Both the position numbers and the translations under genes were made by a program. Shown one piece after another: positions 32,999 to 40,448 of a stretch of DNA of 64,000 bases; the stretch's first letter is position 1, and each line of letters begins with the position of its first letter. This stretch comes from Sulfurimonas aquatica (GTDB taxonomy: Bacteria > Campylobacterota > Campylobacteria > Campylobacterales > Sulfurimonadaceae): contig NZ_CP046072.1 in assembly GCF_017357825.1 (NCBI RefSeq), forward strand, positions 1,178,001 to 1,242,000, in the 5' to 3' direction. Under the pieces are notes generated by a model, which made no database searches, was not told where the DNA came from, and was given only the letters and a program-made list of their open reading frames with translations.

Positions 32999-33614
32999 TA
33001 ATGATGGCGTTTTAGTTGAAACGGAAAAGTACTATTATGAAGCGAATGTAAGGGCTTTAAACGAATTTGATTTAGAACTAAACTTTGATACCTATATGGA
33101 GATCATGGCTCGTGGTGGAAATGCTTGGGAAGTAGCTATAAAGGCTGGAGTTCCCAAAGAAGAGATAAATATAAAACGAGAGCGACGCGATATATATTAT
33201 CAAGAGCTCATTAGAGAAAAAAACATAGAGATTGATGGTGTTGTAGAAACCTTAGAAAAACTTTCTCATAGTTATAAAATGGGCATAGTGACTACGTCGA
33301 GAAGAGTTGATTTTGACTTAGTGCATAATAATAGAGATATAGTGAAATATATGGACTTTACTCTCTGCGTTGAAGAGTACCCAAGGTCTAAGCCATATCC
33401 AGATCCATACTTAGCTGGCATGAAAAAGTTCAATGCGAGTAAAGCTGAATGTATTATCGTAGAAGATTCTCAAAGAGGCTTAACATCGGCTGTAAACGCA
33501 GGGATAGAGTGTGTAACGGTCTATAATGAGTTTACAAAAACTCATGACCTCTCCAAAGCCAGTTATAAAATCAACTCCATTAAAGAGCTAACAAGTCTCC
33601 TAAAAAATTTATAG
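32976..33614 (+). CDS. HAD-family hydrolase (beta-phosphoglucomutase-like)
   Basis: 212 residues from the ATG at 32976, which overlaps the chemoreceptor end by 23 bp; this start gives the proper family N-terminus [20 protein letters not shown]. Motif [11 protein letters not shown] carries the nucleophile D8 (position 8) and acid D10; motif II is TTSRR; motif III K near SKPYPDPY; motif [15 protein letters not shown]. Such enzymes remove phosphate from sugar phosphates or similar metabolites, or isomerise them. Motif I normally reads DxDG, here DNDG. Substrate unknown. Confidence 0.85.
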   Translation: MKKYILFDNDGVLVETEKYYYEANVRALNEFDLELNFDTYMEIMARGGNAWEVAIKAGVPKEEINIKRERRDIYYQELIREKNIEIDGVVETLEKLSHSYKMGIVTTSRRVDFDLVHNNRDIVKYMDFTLCVEEYPRSKPYPDPYLAGMKKFNASKAECIIVEDSQRGLTSAVNAGIECVTVYNEFTKTHDLSKASYKINSIKELTSLLKNL

Positions 33615-33690
33615 AATCATTATCTCATTAAACTTTTATAATTAATCTAGTATTCTTTAACAAAGAACTATATGTTTTTAAGGAAATATT

Positions 33691-34794
33691 ATGAAAATTG
33701 GCGTACCAAAAGAGATTAAAAAAGATGAATATCGCGTATCTATAACCCCTTCAGGGGTGCAAGAACTCTGTAGTCTATCTCATAGCGTTTATGTAGAGAG
33801 TAGCGCAGGTGATGGAAGTGGATTTAGTGATGCCGAGTATGAAAAAGCTGGGGCGACAATAGTCAAAAGCGCTAAAGAAGTTTTTGACATATCAGAGATG
33901 ATTGTAAAAGTCAAAGAGCCAATAGCGGTTGAGTATAAACTCTTTAAAAAAAATCAAACGCTATTTACATACTTGCACTTAGCGGCAGATAAAACTCAAG
34001 CAGAGTTCCTACTTGAAAGGGGTATAAGAGCCTTTTCATACGAAACGCTGGAGGTAAACCACTCTTTGCCACTTTTAGAGCCAATGAGCGAGGTTGCTGG
34101 AAAGATGGCGGCACTTATGGGTAGTGTTCACCTAGGAAAGTTTAATGGTGGAAGTGGAATCTTAGCCGGTGGTGTAGTTGGGACTCAAAGAGCTAAAGTT
34201 ATGGTTTTAGGTGGTGGTGTAGCCGGAAAAGCAGCGGCAGAAATAGCTGCTGGTTTAGGAGCCGATGTAACTATCTTAGATATAAATAGACAAAGATTGC
34301 ACTACTTAAATGACGTAACTCCAGCTAACGTAGCTACTCTTTACTCTACGTCACAAACTATCCACTCGCTACTCCCTGAGTGTGACGTTGTAATTGGAAC
34401 AGTTCTCATCCCTGGCGCAAAAGCGCCTAAGTTAGTGACAAAAGAGATGCTTAGTACTATGAAAAAAGGTAGCGTTTTAGTGGATGTCTCTATTGATCAA
34501 GGCGGATGTTTTGAGACCTCTTACGCAACGACTCACTCTGAGCCAACTTTTATAAAAGAGGGTATAGTTCACTATTGCGTTGCAAATATGCCTGGAGCAT
34601 ATCCTAGAACGTCAACTTACGCTCTTACAAATGCGACACTTTCATATGTAAAAGATTTGGCAAAGTATGGTGCAGAAGATATTTGTAAGGAGAAACCACA
34701 TATGATAAGTTCACTTAACACATATGATGGTAAGTTATATAATAAAGCAGTAGCTGAAGCTTTAGATATTCCAAGTAGCATATTTGAAATTTAA
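33691..34794 (+). CDS. ald: Alanine dehydrogenase
   Basis: Interconverts L-alanine and pyruvate plus ammonia with NAD. 367 residues, usual for the family. Visible features are the N-terminal MKIGVPKEIKKDEYRVSITP, catalytic residues in VKVKEPIAVEY (K75 region) and LFTYLHLAADKTQAE (H96 region), and the NAD-binding loop VLGGGVAGKAAAEIA near 171-185. It stands alone, with AAGGAAA before the ATG and a hairpin terminator behind it. Alanine made here could feed the alanine racemase/Ddl route or act as nitrogen store. Confidence 0.95.
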   Translation: MKIGVPKEIKKDEYRVSITPSGVQELCSLSHSVYVESSAGDGSGFSDAEYEKAGATIVKSAKEVFDISEMIVKVKEPIAVEYKLFKKNQTLFTYLHLAADKTQAEFLLERGIRAFSYETLEVNHSLPLLEPMSEVAGKMAALMGSVHLGKFNGGSGILAGGVVGTQRAKVMVLGGGVAGKAAAEIAAGLGADVTILDINRQRLHYLNDVTPANVATLYSTSQTIHSLLPECDVVIGTVLIPGAKAPKLVTKEMLSTMKKGSVLVDVSIDQGGCFETSYATTHSEPTFIKEGIVHYCVANMPGAYPRTSTYALTNATLSYVKDLAKYGAEDICKEKPHMISSLNTYDGKLYNKAVAEALDIPSSIFEI

Positions 34795-34795
34795 T

Positions 34796-34822
34796 ATAAG
34801 TATGACTATTTGTCATGCTTAT
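34796..34822 (+). terminator. Terminator hairpin after ald
   Basis: ATAAG-T-ATGAC (34796-34806) pairs with GTCAT-G-CTTAT (34812-34822), ten of eleven positions, with a 5-base loop, directly after the ald stop. The T run behind it is short (TTGTC), so it is only a moderate candidate. The remaining gap to dinB (34823-34946) has no other recognisable element. Confidence 0.5.
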
Positions 34823-34946
34823 TTGTCTACATCTAATTTATCTCTATAATAATAAAAGAAATCTAATTATTGTAATGCAAGGTATATAAAAAAGTGAATA
34901 AAAAATCTTTAAGTCTCATCTTCTCCCTCAAAAAAATGCTTAAATT

Positions 34947-36221
34947 ATGAAGATACATATAGATATAGATTGCTTCTTTGTAAGTGCAGCTAGAATAAAA
35001 GATCCATCGCTCGCAGATAAGCCTGTGGCAATAGGTGGAAGAAGCGATACGAAGATATTTAACAAAGAAGCAAAAAAACAGACTGTTAACTTTGAAAACA
35101 GTGGTTCGTTTGTTCCTACGTTTTATAAGGCGTATGAAGAGAGTGATGATGATTTGGATGCCTTTAAAGATAAAGATGGGCGAGTAAGAGGCATACTGAC
35201 TACATCTTCTTATGAAGCGAGAGCTTATGGCATTAAAACGGCTATGAGTATCAAGCAAGCTTTAGAGTTATGTCCGCAGCTCATTATCAAAGCACCAAAT
35301 ATGTCACTCTATCAAGAACTCTCACACAGACTCCATGAATTTTTATCTCTTAGAATACCTCTTGTTGAGCAAGCTAGCATTGATGAGTTTTATGGAGATC
35401 TCAGCGGATGGGTGGAAGATGAAGAGATACCAGCATTTATAGAAGAGCTTAAAGAAGAGATAAAGAAGGTCTTAAAACTTCCAGTCTCCATTGGCGGGGC
35501 AGATACAAGATACATTGCTAAAATGGCTACGACTTATGCCAAACCTTTTGGCTGTAAGGTTATAAAAAAAGATGAGTTAGATAAGTTTATAAATCCTATA
35601 AAAGTAGAAAACTTTGCCGGTATCGGTAGGAGTATGAACGAAAAGCTAAAATCTGCACAGATTCATACACTTGGAGAGTTAAGAAGTAGACGCGGAACTC
35701 TTGAGTCATGGGGACCTTACGCCACTGAACTTTATAAACGAGTAAATGGTGAAACCGACTCTCCCATAGTGACTAAAAACAGAAGAAAGTCCATAGGTAT
35801 ATCCAGAACGTTTGATCCTCTGCATGATAGGGGAGAGTTAAAACGCAGAGTACACGTTTTGGCAAGACATTTAAGTTTCGCCATACTTAAACTTGATGTT
35901 ATACCGACTATATTTCACCTAAGTATTGCCTATGAGATGAATCAAAAAGCACACAAAAATATCTCTGTGGCAGAAGTCTTTACAGAGAAAAAGTTTGACT
36001 CTATCTGTTTAGCACTTTTTGAAGACGCAGATACCCAAAAAAGGTTACAGGTTATAAGACTGAGCATTAACTGCTCAAGTTTTACAAGAGACTCAAAAAA
36101 AGAGTTGTCTCTCATAGGATTTGAGGATGAGCAGAGAATGAAAAGACTTACAAAGAGTACTCAAATACTAAGAGAAAAGTATGGAATAGACGTCTTTAAA
36201 TGGGGTAGTGAATATTTTTAA
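34947..36221 (+). CDS. dinB: DNA polymerase IV (Y family) with a large internal insertion
   Basis: Error-prone translesion polymerase. 424 residues, longer than the usual 350. Palm catalytic residues are D6/D8 in HIDIDCFF and D146/E147 in ASIDEFYGD. Between the VAIGG motif (27-31) and GILTTSSYEARAYGI (82-96) there are about 50 residues where most Pol IV proteins have about six; the insert is charged and rich in Asp, Lys and Phe. The little-finger domain (about 275-390) and a short tail follow. No clear LexA-type operator was recognised. It converges on the RlmI gene with 11 bp between. Confidence 0.9.
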   Translation: MKIHIDIDCFFVSAARIKDPSLADKPVAIGGRSDTKIFNKEAKKQTVNFENSGSFVPTFYKAYEESDDDLDAFKDKDGRVRGILTTSSYEARAYGIKTAMSIKQALELCPQLIIKAPNMSLYQELSHRLHEFLSLRIPLVEQASIDEFYGDLSGWVEDEEIPAFIEELKEEIKKVLKLPVSIGGADTRYIAKMATTYAKPFGCKVIKKDELDKFINPIKVENFAGIGRSMNEKLKSAQIHTLGELRSRRGTLESWGPYATELYKRVNGETDSPIVTKNRRKSIGISRTFDPLHDRGELKRRVHVLARHLSFAILKLDVIPTIFHLSIAYEMNQKAHKNISVAEVFTEKKFDSICLALFEDADTQKRLQVIRLSINCSSFTRDSKKELSLIGFEDEQRMKRLTKSTQILREKYGIDVFKWGSEYF

Positions 36222-36232
36222 GCTGATAAGTT

Positions 36233-37432
36233 TTATCCAAACCTACGAATAAAAACAACTTTGAGATAGTCACTCTCTTTACACTCATTTAAGACTTTGA
36301 AGTCCTTTGGCAAAGAGAAACTCTCCTCTACTTTATACTTTACTCTCAACTCTTTAAACGCCGTTTTAATAAAATCTCGAAACGTCATCATGCTAAAGTT
36401 TGCGGAGTTTGTTGAAGCTACTATGAGACCATTTTTAGATGTTATGGTAATCACCTCTTTTAGGAGTTTGACATAGTCTTTGTTAGCGCTAAATGTCCGT
36501 TTCTTACTTCTTGCAAAACTTGGTGGGTCCACTATGACGATATCAAAGCTTAACTTTTTTCGTACGGCGTACTTAAAGTAGTCGAACACGTCTTCGACAA
36601 TGATACTTTGTTTGTCTAAGTCTATAGAGTTTATAGTGAACTGCTCTTGTGTTTTTGGACGACTGCGTTTGGCTAGGTCTACGCTTGTAGTTTGTGTCGC
36701 TCCACCAAGAGCGGCAAAAACAGAAAACACTCCCGTATATGAAAAGGTATTAAGTGCAGATTTTCCTTTTGCATATTTATCTCGTATAGTTTTTCTTACC
36801 TCGCGTTGGTCTAGAAAAACGCCAACCATAGCTCCATCATCTAGGTAGATTGCGAAGTTCGCACCATTCTCTTTGACGATAAGAGGCTCAGGAGCTTTTT
36901 GGCCATAAAGAAAGTCATCATTTTCATTGAGGTACATACCTTTACTGTCAAAGCGTTTCTTTTGGTAGATGCCTTTGTACTCTACCGTGAGTTTAAGAGC
37001 TTCTAAAATCTCTTCTCTAAACTCATAAATCCCAATGCTATACCAAGTGAGCAGGTAGTAACCATCAAAATAGTCGATAGTTAAGCCACCAACTCCATCG
37101 CCTTCACCATTAAAGACTCTAAACGCGGTCGTCTTATCATCTTGATAAAAATCTTCTCTATACTTTATCGCTGAAGAGATCTTGTTTTTAAAGAGCGTTA
37201 TATCGATAATTTCATCTTCTTTCGTAGAAAGCACCCATCCATAGCCTTTGTTTTGAATGCCATGGTAGCCCTTGGCTATAAAGTTTTTTTTCTCGTCAAA
37301 AAGCTTGAGTATTGAACCTTCTGAAGGGACTCTACTCCAGTCGCTAATTGACTCTTTTGAGATTAGAGGATAACCATTTTTAAACTTCTCTGCGAAGTCT
37401 GTTTTTAGCGTTAGAACTATTTCATTAGACAT
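36233..37432 (-). CDS. RlmI-like 23S rRNA methyltransferase
   Basis: 399 residues. An N-terminal PUA RNA-binding domain (about 1-80), a middle beta domain (FRVFNGEGDGVGGLTIDYFD near 103-122) and a SAM methyltransferase core: LNTFSYTGVFSVFAALGG near 227-244 (motif I), then SVDLAKRS, then IVIVDPPSFARSKKRTFS near 303-320 (catalytic DPP motif). This is the full RlmI architecture (m5C1962 of 23S rRNA in E. coli). It overlaps the YcaO gene by 16 bp. A shorter paralogue without PUA is at 8876-9793. Confidence 0.88.
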   Translation of the reverse strand: MSNEIVLTLKTDFAEKFKNGYPLISKESISDWSRVPSEGSILKLFDEKKNFIAKGYHGIQNKGYGWVLSTKEDEIIDITLFKNKISSAIKYREDFYQDDKTTAFRVFNGEGDGVGGLTIDYFDGYYLLTWYSIGIYEFREEILEALKLTVEYKGIYQKKRFDSKGMYLNENDDFLYGQKAPEPLIVKENGANFAIYLDDGAMVGVFLDQREVRKTIRDKYAKGKSALNTFSYTGVFSVFAALGGATQTTSVDLAKRSRPKTQEQFTINSIDLDKQSIIVEDVFDYFKYAVRKKLSFDIVIVDPPSFARSKKRTFSANKDYVKLLKEVITITSKNGLIVASTNSANFSMMTFRDFIKTAFKELRVKYKVEESFSLPKDFKVLNECKESDYLKVVFIRRFG

Positions 37433-39060
37433 TTTTTCTTCTCGAGTTTATCATATAAATTTAACATGTTATTATAGTCTTGATGGAGCGTTACATTTAT
37501 GAAAGTCTCATCGCCATCTAAAATTTTAAGAGCTTTGAGAACTTTTTCTTTAGTGAAAACATGGTATAAGGCCTCTTCATACTCAGTAAAATCTAACTCC
37601 AACTCTTCAATGCGAGCTAACTCAACGATAAGACGGCCTAGTCTGTTCTCAGAGTACTCAAAAATCTCAAGAGCTTCGTCTATTTCTCCAAGTTCTAAGT
37701 AAATCTGCGCCTTAAACTCTAAAAGATTGAAGTTTTGCTCAAATATAACGCCAATGTATTTTTCCATATTGAGAGAATCTTCTAGCTGTTCTATCTCTAT
37801 CATAATATCTTGGGGGTTATAATCCTTGAAGTTAAGCACCATATCACGTATGAGTTTTCCATTGTTTTTATTGTTATAAATCAAATCATCAATAGGATAG
37901 ACTTCAGAGATACTAGGAACTATCATTTGACATGAGTAAAAGCCGAGGTACTCATACTCTCTAAGGTACGTCTCTTTATTCATATCTTTTAAAATACTAA
38001 GAAGATAGGTATGCTCATCTTTTGTACTACCTCCATTATATGCCCATGGAGCAAGTTCAAAGCTCTTTTTAGAACTTAAAAAACTAAAACCAAGTTTACC
38101 ATTGGAATCTACAAAGTGTGACTCTAGGTTGAAACTATCCGAGACTATACTCATATCAAATGTTGGTGTTTCAAAGCTGTCGAGGTTTTCAAGCGAGCGA
38201 CCTTGCATAAGTTCCGTCATTGTACGTTCTAAAGAGACTTCTAAGATGGGGTGCGCTCCAAAAGAGACAAATAAGGTAGATGCGTTAGGGTTAATAAAAG
38301 AGATGGCGGTTACTGGAAACTTACCGCCTAAAGAAGCGTCTAAAACTTCGACTATATAACCAAGCGCTCTCAGTGCTTCAACGTCTTTATGGACCCGGGG
38401 AAAGCTCTCAATGACTTCTTGTGTAAATGATGGAAGTGCATAACCATTTTTGATAATCTCTATCTTTACATAGCGTTCAAATATCTCACTAAGAGCTTGA
38501 ACCTGCGCTTCAAGAGCAGAATTGCCCGTTGCTAAACCATTGCTTACATAGAGATTACTTAAAATATTTATAGGTATATATATTTTTTCTTGTGTAGAGT
38601 TTTTTATAAAAGGAAGAGAGACTATTTTATCCGAATAGTCACTGTTATAATCAACTAAGTCTTCATCAGTGAGTTCACCAGTTGGGTTGTAAATATCTTT
38701 GAGTTCAGCGTTTAAATAATCCCCGCCAAAGTCAAAGGCAACTTCATCTGGATAGTACTTTCTTTGGGGTAAGTGAAAATCTATAAAAAAGTTGTTAGTT
38801 TGGAGTCTCTCGATATACTCACCTAATGCACTAGCCATAGAAGCATCGTTAATTATCCCTTTGCCATTTGAGTAGATATGTCTAGGTGCTTCTTGTGAGC
38901 TAAGATTTACTGAAAAACAGTTCTCTAAGGGATGCTTGCTTTGTGAAAAATTTGTTTGGCAACCAACGTCAGCTAAGACATTTTTCATTTTACTAAGAGA
39001 CTCTCCTAGAGTTGCGTCTTTAGATAAAAGTCTTATAGGTGTTTGAGTTTCTTCTGACAT
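37417..39060 (-). CDS. ycaO: YcaO-domain protein, RimO accessory factor-like
   Basis: 547 residues. The N-terminal YcaO ATP-binding domain (about 1-400) has SMASALGEYIERLQTNNFF near 75-93, ALEAQVQALSEIFERYVK near 181-198 (ATP/Mg glutamates) and LERTMTELMQGRSL near 280. A helical, TPR-like C-terminal part (about 430-540) follows, as in E. coli YcaO. That protein assists RimO in beta-methylthiolation of ribosomal protein S12. Other YcaO enzymes make azolines or thioamides, but no peptide precursor or partner is near. The start ATG at 39060 has AAGGAAT upstream. Coupled to the RlmI gene by overlap, supporting a ribosome-modification role. Confidence 0.88.
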   Translation of the reverse strand: MSEETQTPIRLLSKDATLGESLSKMKNVLADVGCQTNFSQSKHPLENCFSVNLSSQEAPRHIYSNGKGIINDASMASALGEYIERLQTNNFFIDFHLPQRKYYPDEVAFDFGGDYLNAELKDIYNPTGELTDEDLVDYNSDYSDKIVSLPFIKNSTQEKIYIPINILSNLYVSNGLATGNSALEAQVQALSEIFERYVKIEIIKNGYALPSFTQEVIESFPRVHKDVEALRALGYIVEVLDASLGGKFPVTAISFINPNASTLFVSFGAHPILEVSLERTMTELMQGRSLENLDSFETPTFDMSIVSDSFNLESHFVDSNGKLGFSFLSSKKSFELAPWAYNGGSTKDEHTYLLSILKDMNKETYLREYEYLGFYSCQMIVPSISEVYPIDDLIYNNKNNGKLIRDMVLNFKDYNPQDIMIEIEQLEDSLNMEKYIGVIFEQNFNLLEFKAQIYLELGEIDEALEIFEYSENRLGRLIVELARIEELELDFTEYEEALYHVFTKEKVLKALKILDGDETFINVTLHQDYNNMLNLYDKLEKKKCLMK

Positions 39061-39178
39061 TTGATTTATTCCTTGAATATTTGAGGGAATTATACCTAAG
39101 TAAGAGAGTTAATAAAATTTAAAAGTAAATAATTTGAAGTGATAAAAAAAATTGTAAGGATAGAAAGTTTAAAAGAAC

Positions 39179-39203
39179 AATTAAGAGCTAAGAGCTCTTA
39201 ATT
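39179..39203 (-). terminator. Terminator after the superoxide reductase gene
   Basis: Perfect 11-bp inverted repeat AATTAAGAGCT / AGCTCTTAATT with a 3-base loop, 13 bp past the superoxide reductase stop. On the minus strand it is followed by TGTTCTTTT. It separates that gene from ycaO. Confidence 0.75.
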
Positions 39204-39216
39204 AGGAAGTTAGAAA

Positions 39217-39603
39217 TTACTGAGCTACAGCTACTTCTACAGGAGTACCTTCCCAGATACCGTGTTTAGTACAGTAACCGTGAGCTACAAGGTTAAGTTT
39301 TTTACCAGTTGGAATAATAGTAAAAGTTGTAGTGTTGTGAGCTTTAGTATTACCTAGAGTTCCTGGAACATAAGAAGCTTTTGCTAACTGAGTGTCACCA
39401 TTGAATAAAGTTACAGACTCGATGTAGTGATCAAAATCATCTGGGTGAGTATACTCGTTACCCATTTTAACAGTTACTTCAAATGGCTCTCCAGCTTTTG
39501 CAGTGTCTGCACAGTGAATGAACGGTGAGTGACGGTCAATTAAGTCTTTTTTAGCTTCTCTTTCTACAGTGTCTATATCAACATACTTGTTAATCTTTGG
39601 CAT
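39217..39603 (-). CDS. Superoxide reductase (class II, neelaredoxin-type)
   Basis: Reduces superoxide to hydrogen peroxide in the cytosol without making oxygen, a common defence in microaerophiles. 128 residues. The Fe(His)4Cys centre is visible: H25 (DRHSPF), H53 and H59 (YTHPDDFDHY), C111 and H114 (GYCTKHGIW). The N-terminal rubredoxin-like (desulforedoxin) domain is absent, so this is the one-iron type. Single gene with AAGGAAT before the ATG and a strong terminator after it, likely strongly expressed. Confidence 0.95.
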   Translation of the reverse strand: MPKINKYVDIDTVEREAKKDLIDRHSPFIHCADTAKAGEPFEVTVKMGNEYTHPDDFDHYIESVTLFNGDTQLAKASYVPGTLGNTKAHNTTTFTIIPTGKKLNLVAHGYCTKHGIWEGTPVEVAVAQ

Positions 39604-39706
39604 ATTAAATTCCTTGTTTTGTTTTATTTATCGGTATTGTAGCTAGTAAAACTTTTAGCTAAACATAAATAAGAGTATATTTGTCTTATTTAAGTTTTTT
39701 TTTATA

Positions 39707-40336
39707 TTACTTACTAAAAGTTGCTTCTTGAATGATTACAGGATAAAAGTATCCATAACCAAAATCTTTGTCTTTAATTACTTTTCCTTTGGCATAAATA
39801 ATTTCCCCATTTGAAGGAAGTTCTTGTGTTGACGTAAAAACTAAATCATCCATATTTTCAAAGTTACTTCCATCTTGAAGGTGCAGCCAGTTTAGTTTCA
39901 TAATGCCTTTTGAAGTTTTTGTAACTTTGCCTTTGAGTGTTACGATTTTGCCTACATATTTGTCACGGTTAGCAAAAAGTTCAGCGATTGAGATACTATT
40001 TTTATTTTGATATGAAGATTTCATTACAGATTTTTTTGGTATCTGCTCTCTTAGAGTTTTTTTCTTCTCTACATCTGCCGCAAAAAGAATCTTATCAAAT
40101 GTACGGTTTAGAGTTTTAGAGTGAAAGTTTTGCATCCAGCCCTGTTCTGAATAAGATATAGAGTCTCCAACCTTTACAGCTCTTTGGGTCATAGCTATCC
40201 AGTAGCTTTTATCTTTATCTTGCACTTTCATATATGTATAGCCACCACTAGAGAGCGTCTCTTTTACAGTTGAAGTGTGTTGTACTGAAGCTAGTAAGCT
40301 TAGACTTAGTCCAATGAGGAGGAGCAGTTTTTTCAT
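39707..40336 (-). CDS. NrfJ-like periplasmic OB-fold protein
   Basis: 209 residues from the ATG at 40336, chosen because AAAAGGATTTTT precedes it and because it gives a clean signal peptide (MKKLLLLIGLSLSLLAS). Mature part: first domain (about 25-95) with YTYMKVQDKDKSYWIAM, VKVGDSISYSEQGWM and FHSKTLNRTFDKILFA, which resembles NrfJ-like proteins found with cytochrome c nitrite reductases; second domain (about 120-205) is an OB-fold with IVTLKGKVTKTSKGIMKLNW. No nrf genes are near. Family call is by resemblance only; function unknown. Confidence 0.6.
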   Translation of the reverse strand: MKKLLLLIGLSLSLLASVQHTSTVKETLSSGGYTYMKVQDKDKSYWIAMTQRAVKVGDSISYSEQGWMQNFHSKTLNRTFDKILFAADVEKKKTLREQIPKKSVMKSSYQNKNSISIAELFANRDKYVGKIVTLKGKVTKTSKGIMKLNWLHLQDGSNFENMDDLVFTSTQELPSNGEIIYAKGKVIKDKDFGYGYFYPVIIQEATFSK

Positions 40337-40448
40337 AAAAATCCTTTTAGTGTGTTGATAAGTTAAGTATAGCAAAGAAAAGTAACCCAGATTGAAAATG
40401 ATATTAAGCTTGTTGTAGTACAATTTATATAAAAATTTAGGCTATGAA

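Noticed and set aside
34863-35258. 131-codon open frame opposite the start of dinB
   Set aside because: It is a shadow of the real dinB frame; its translation has no recognisable domain.
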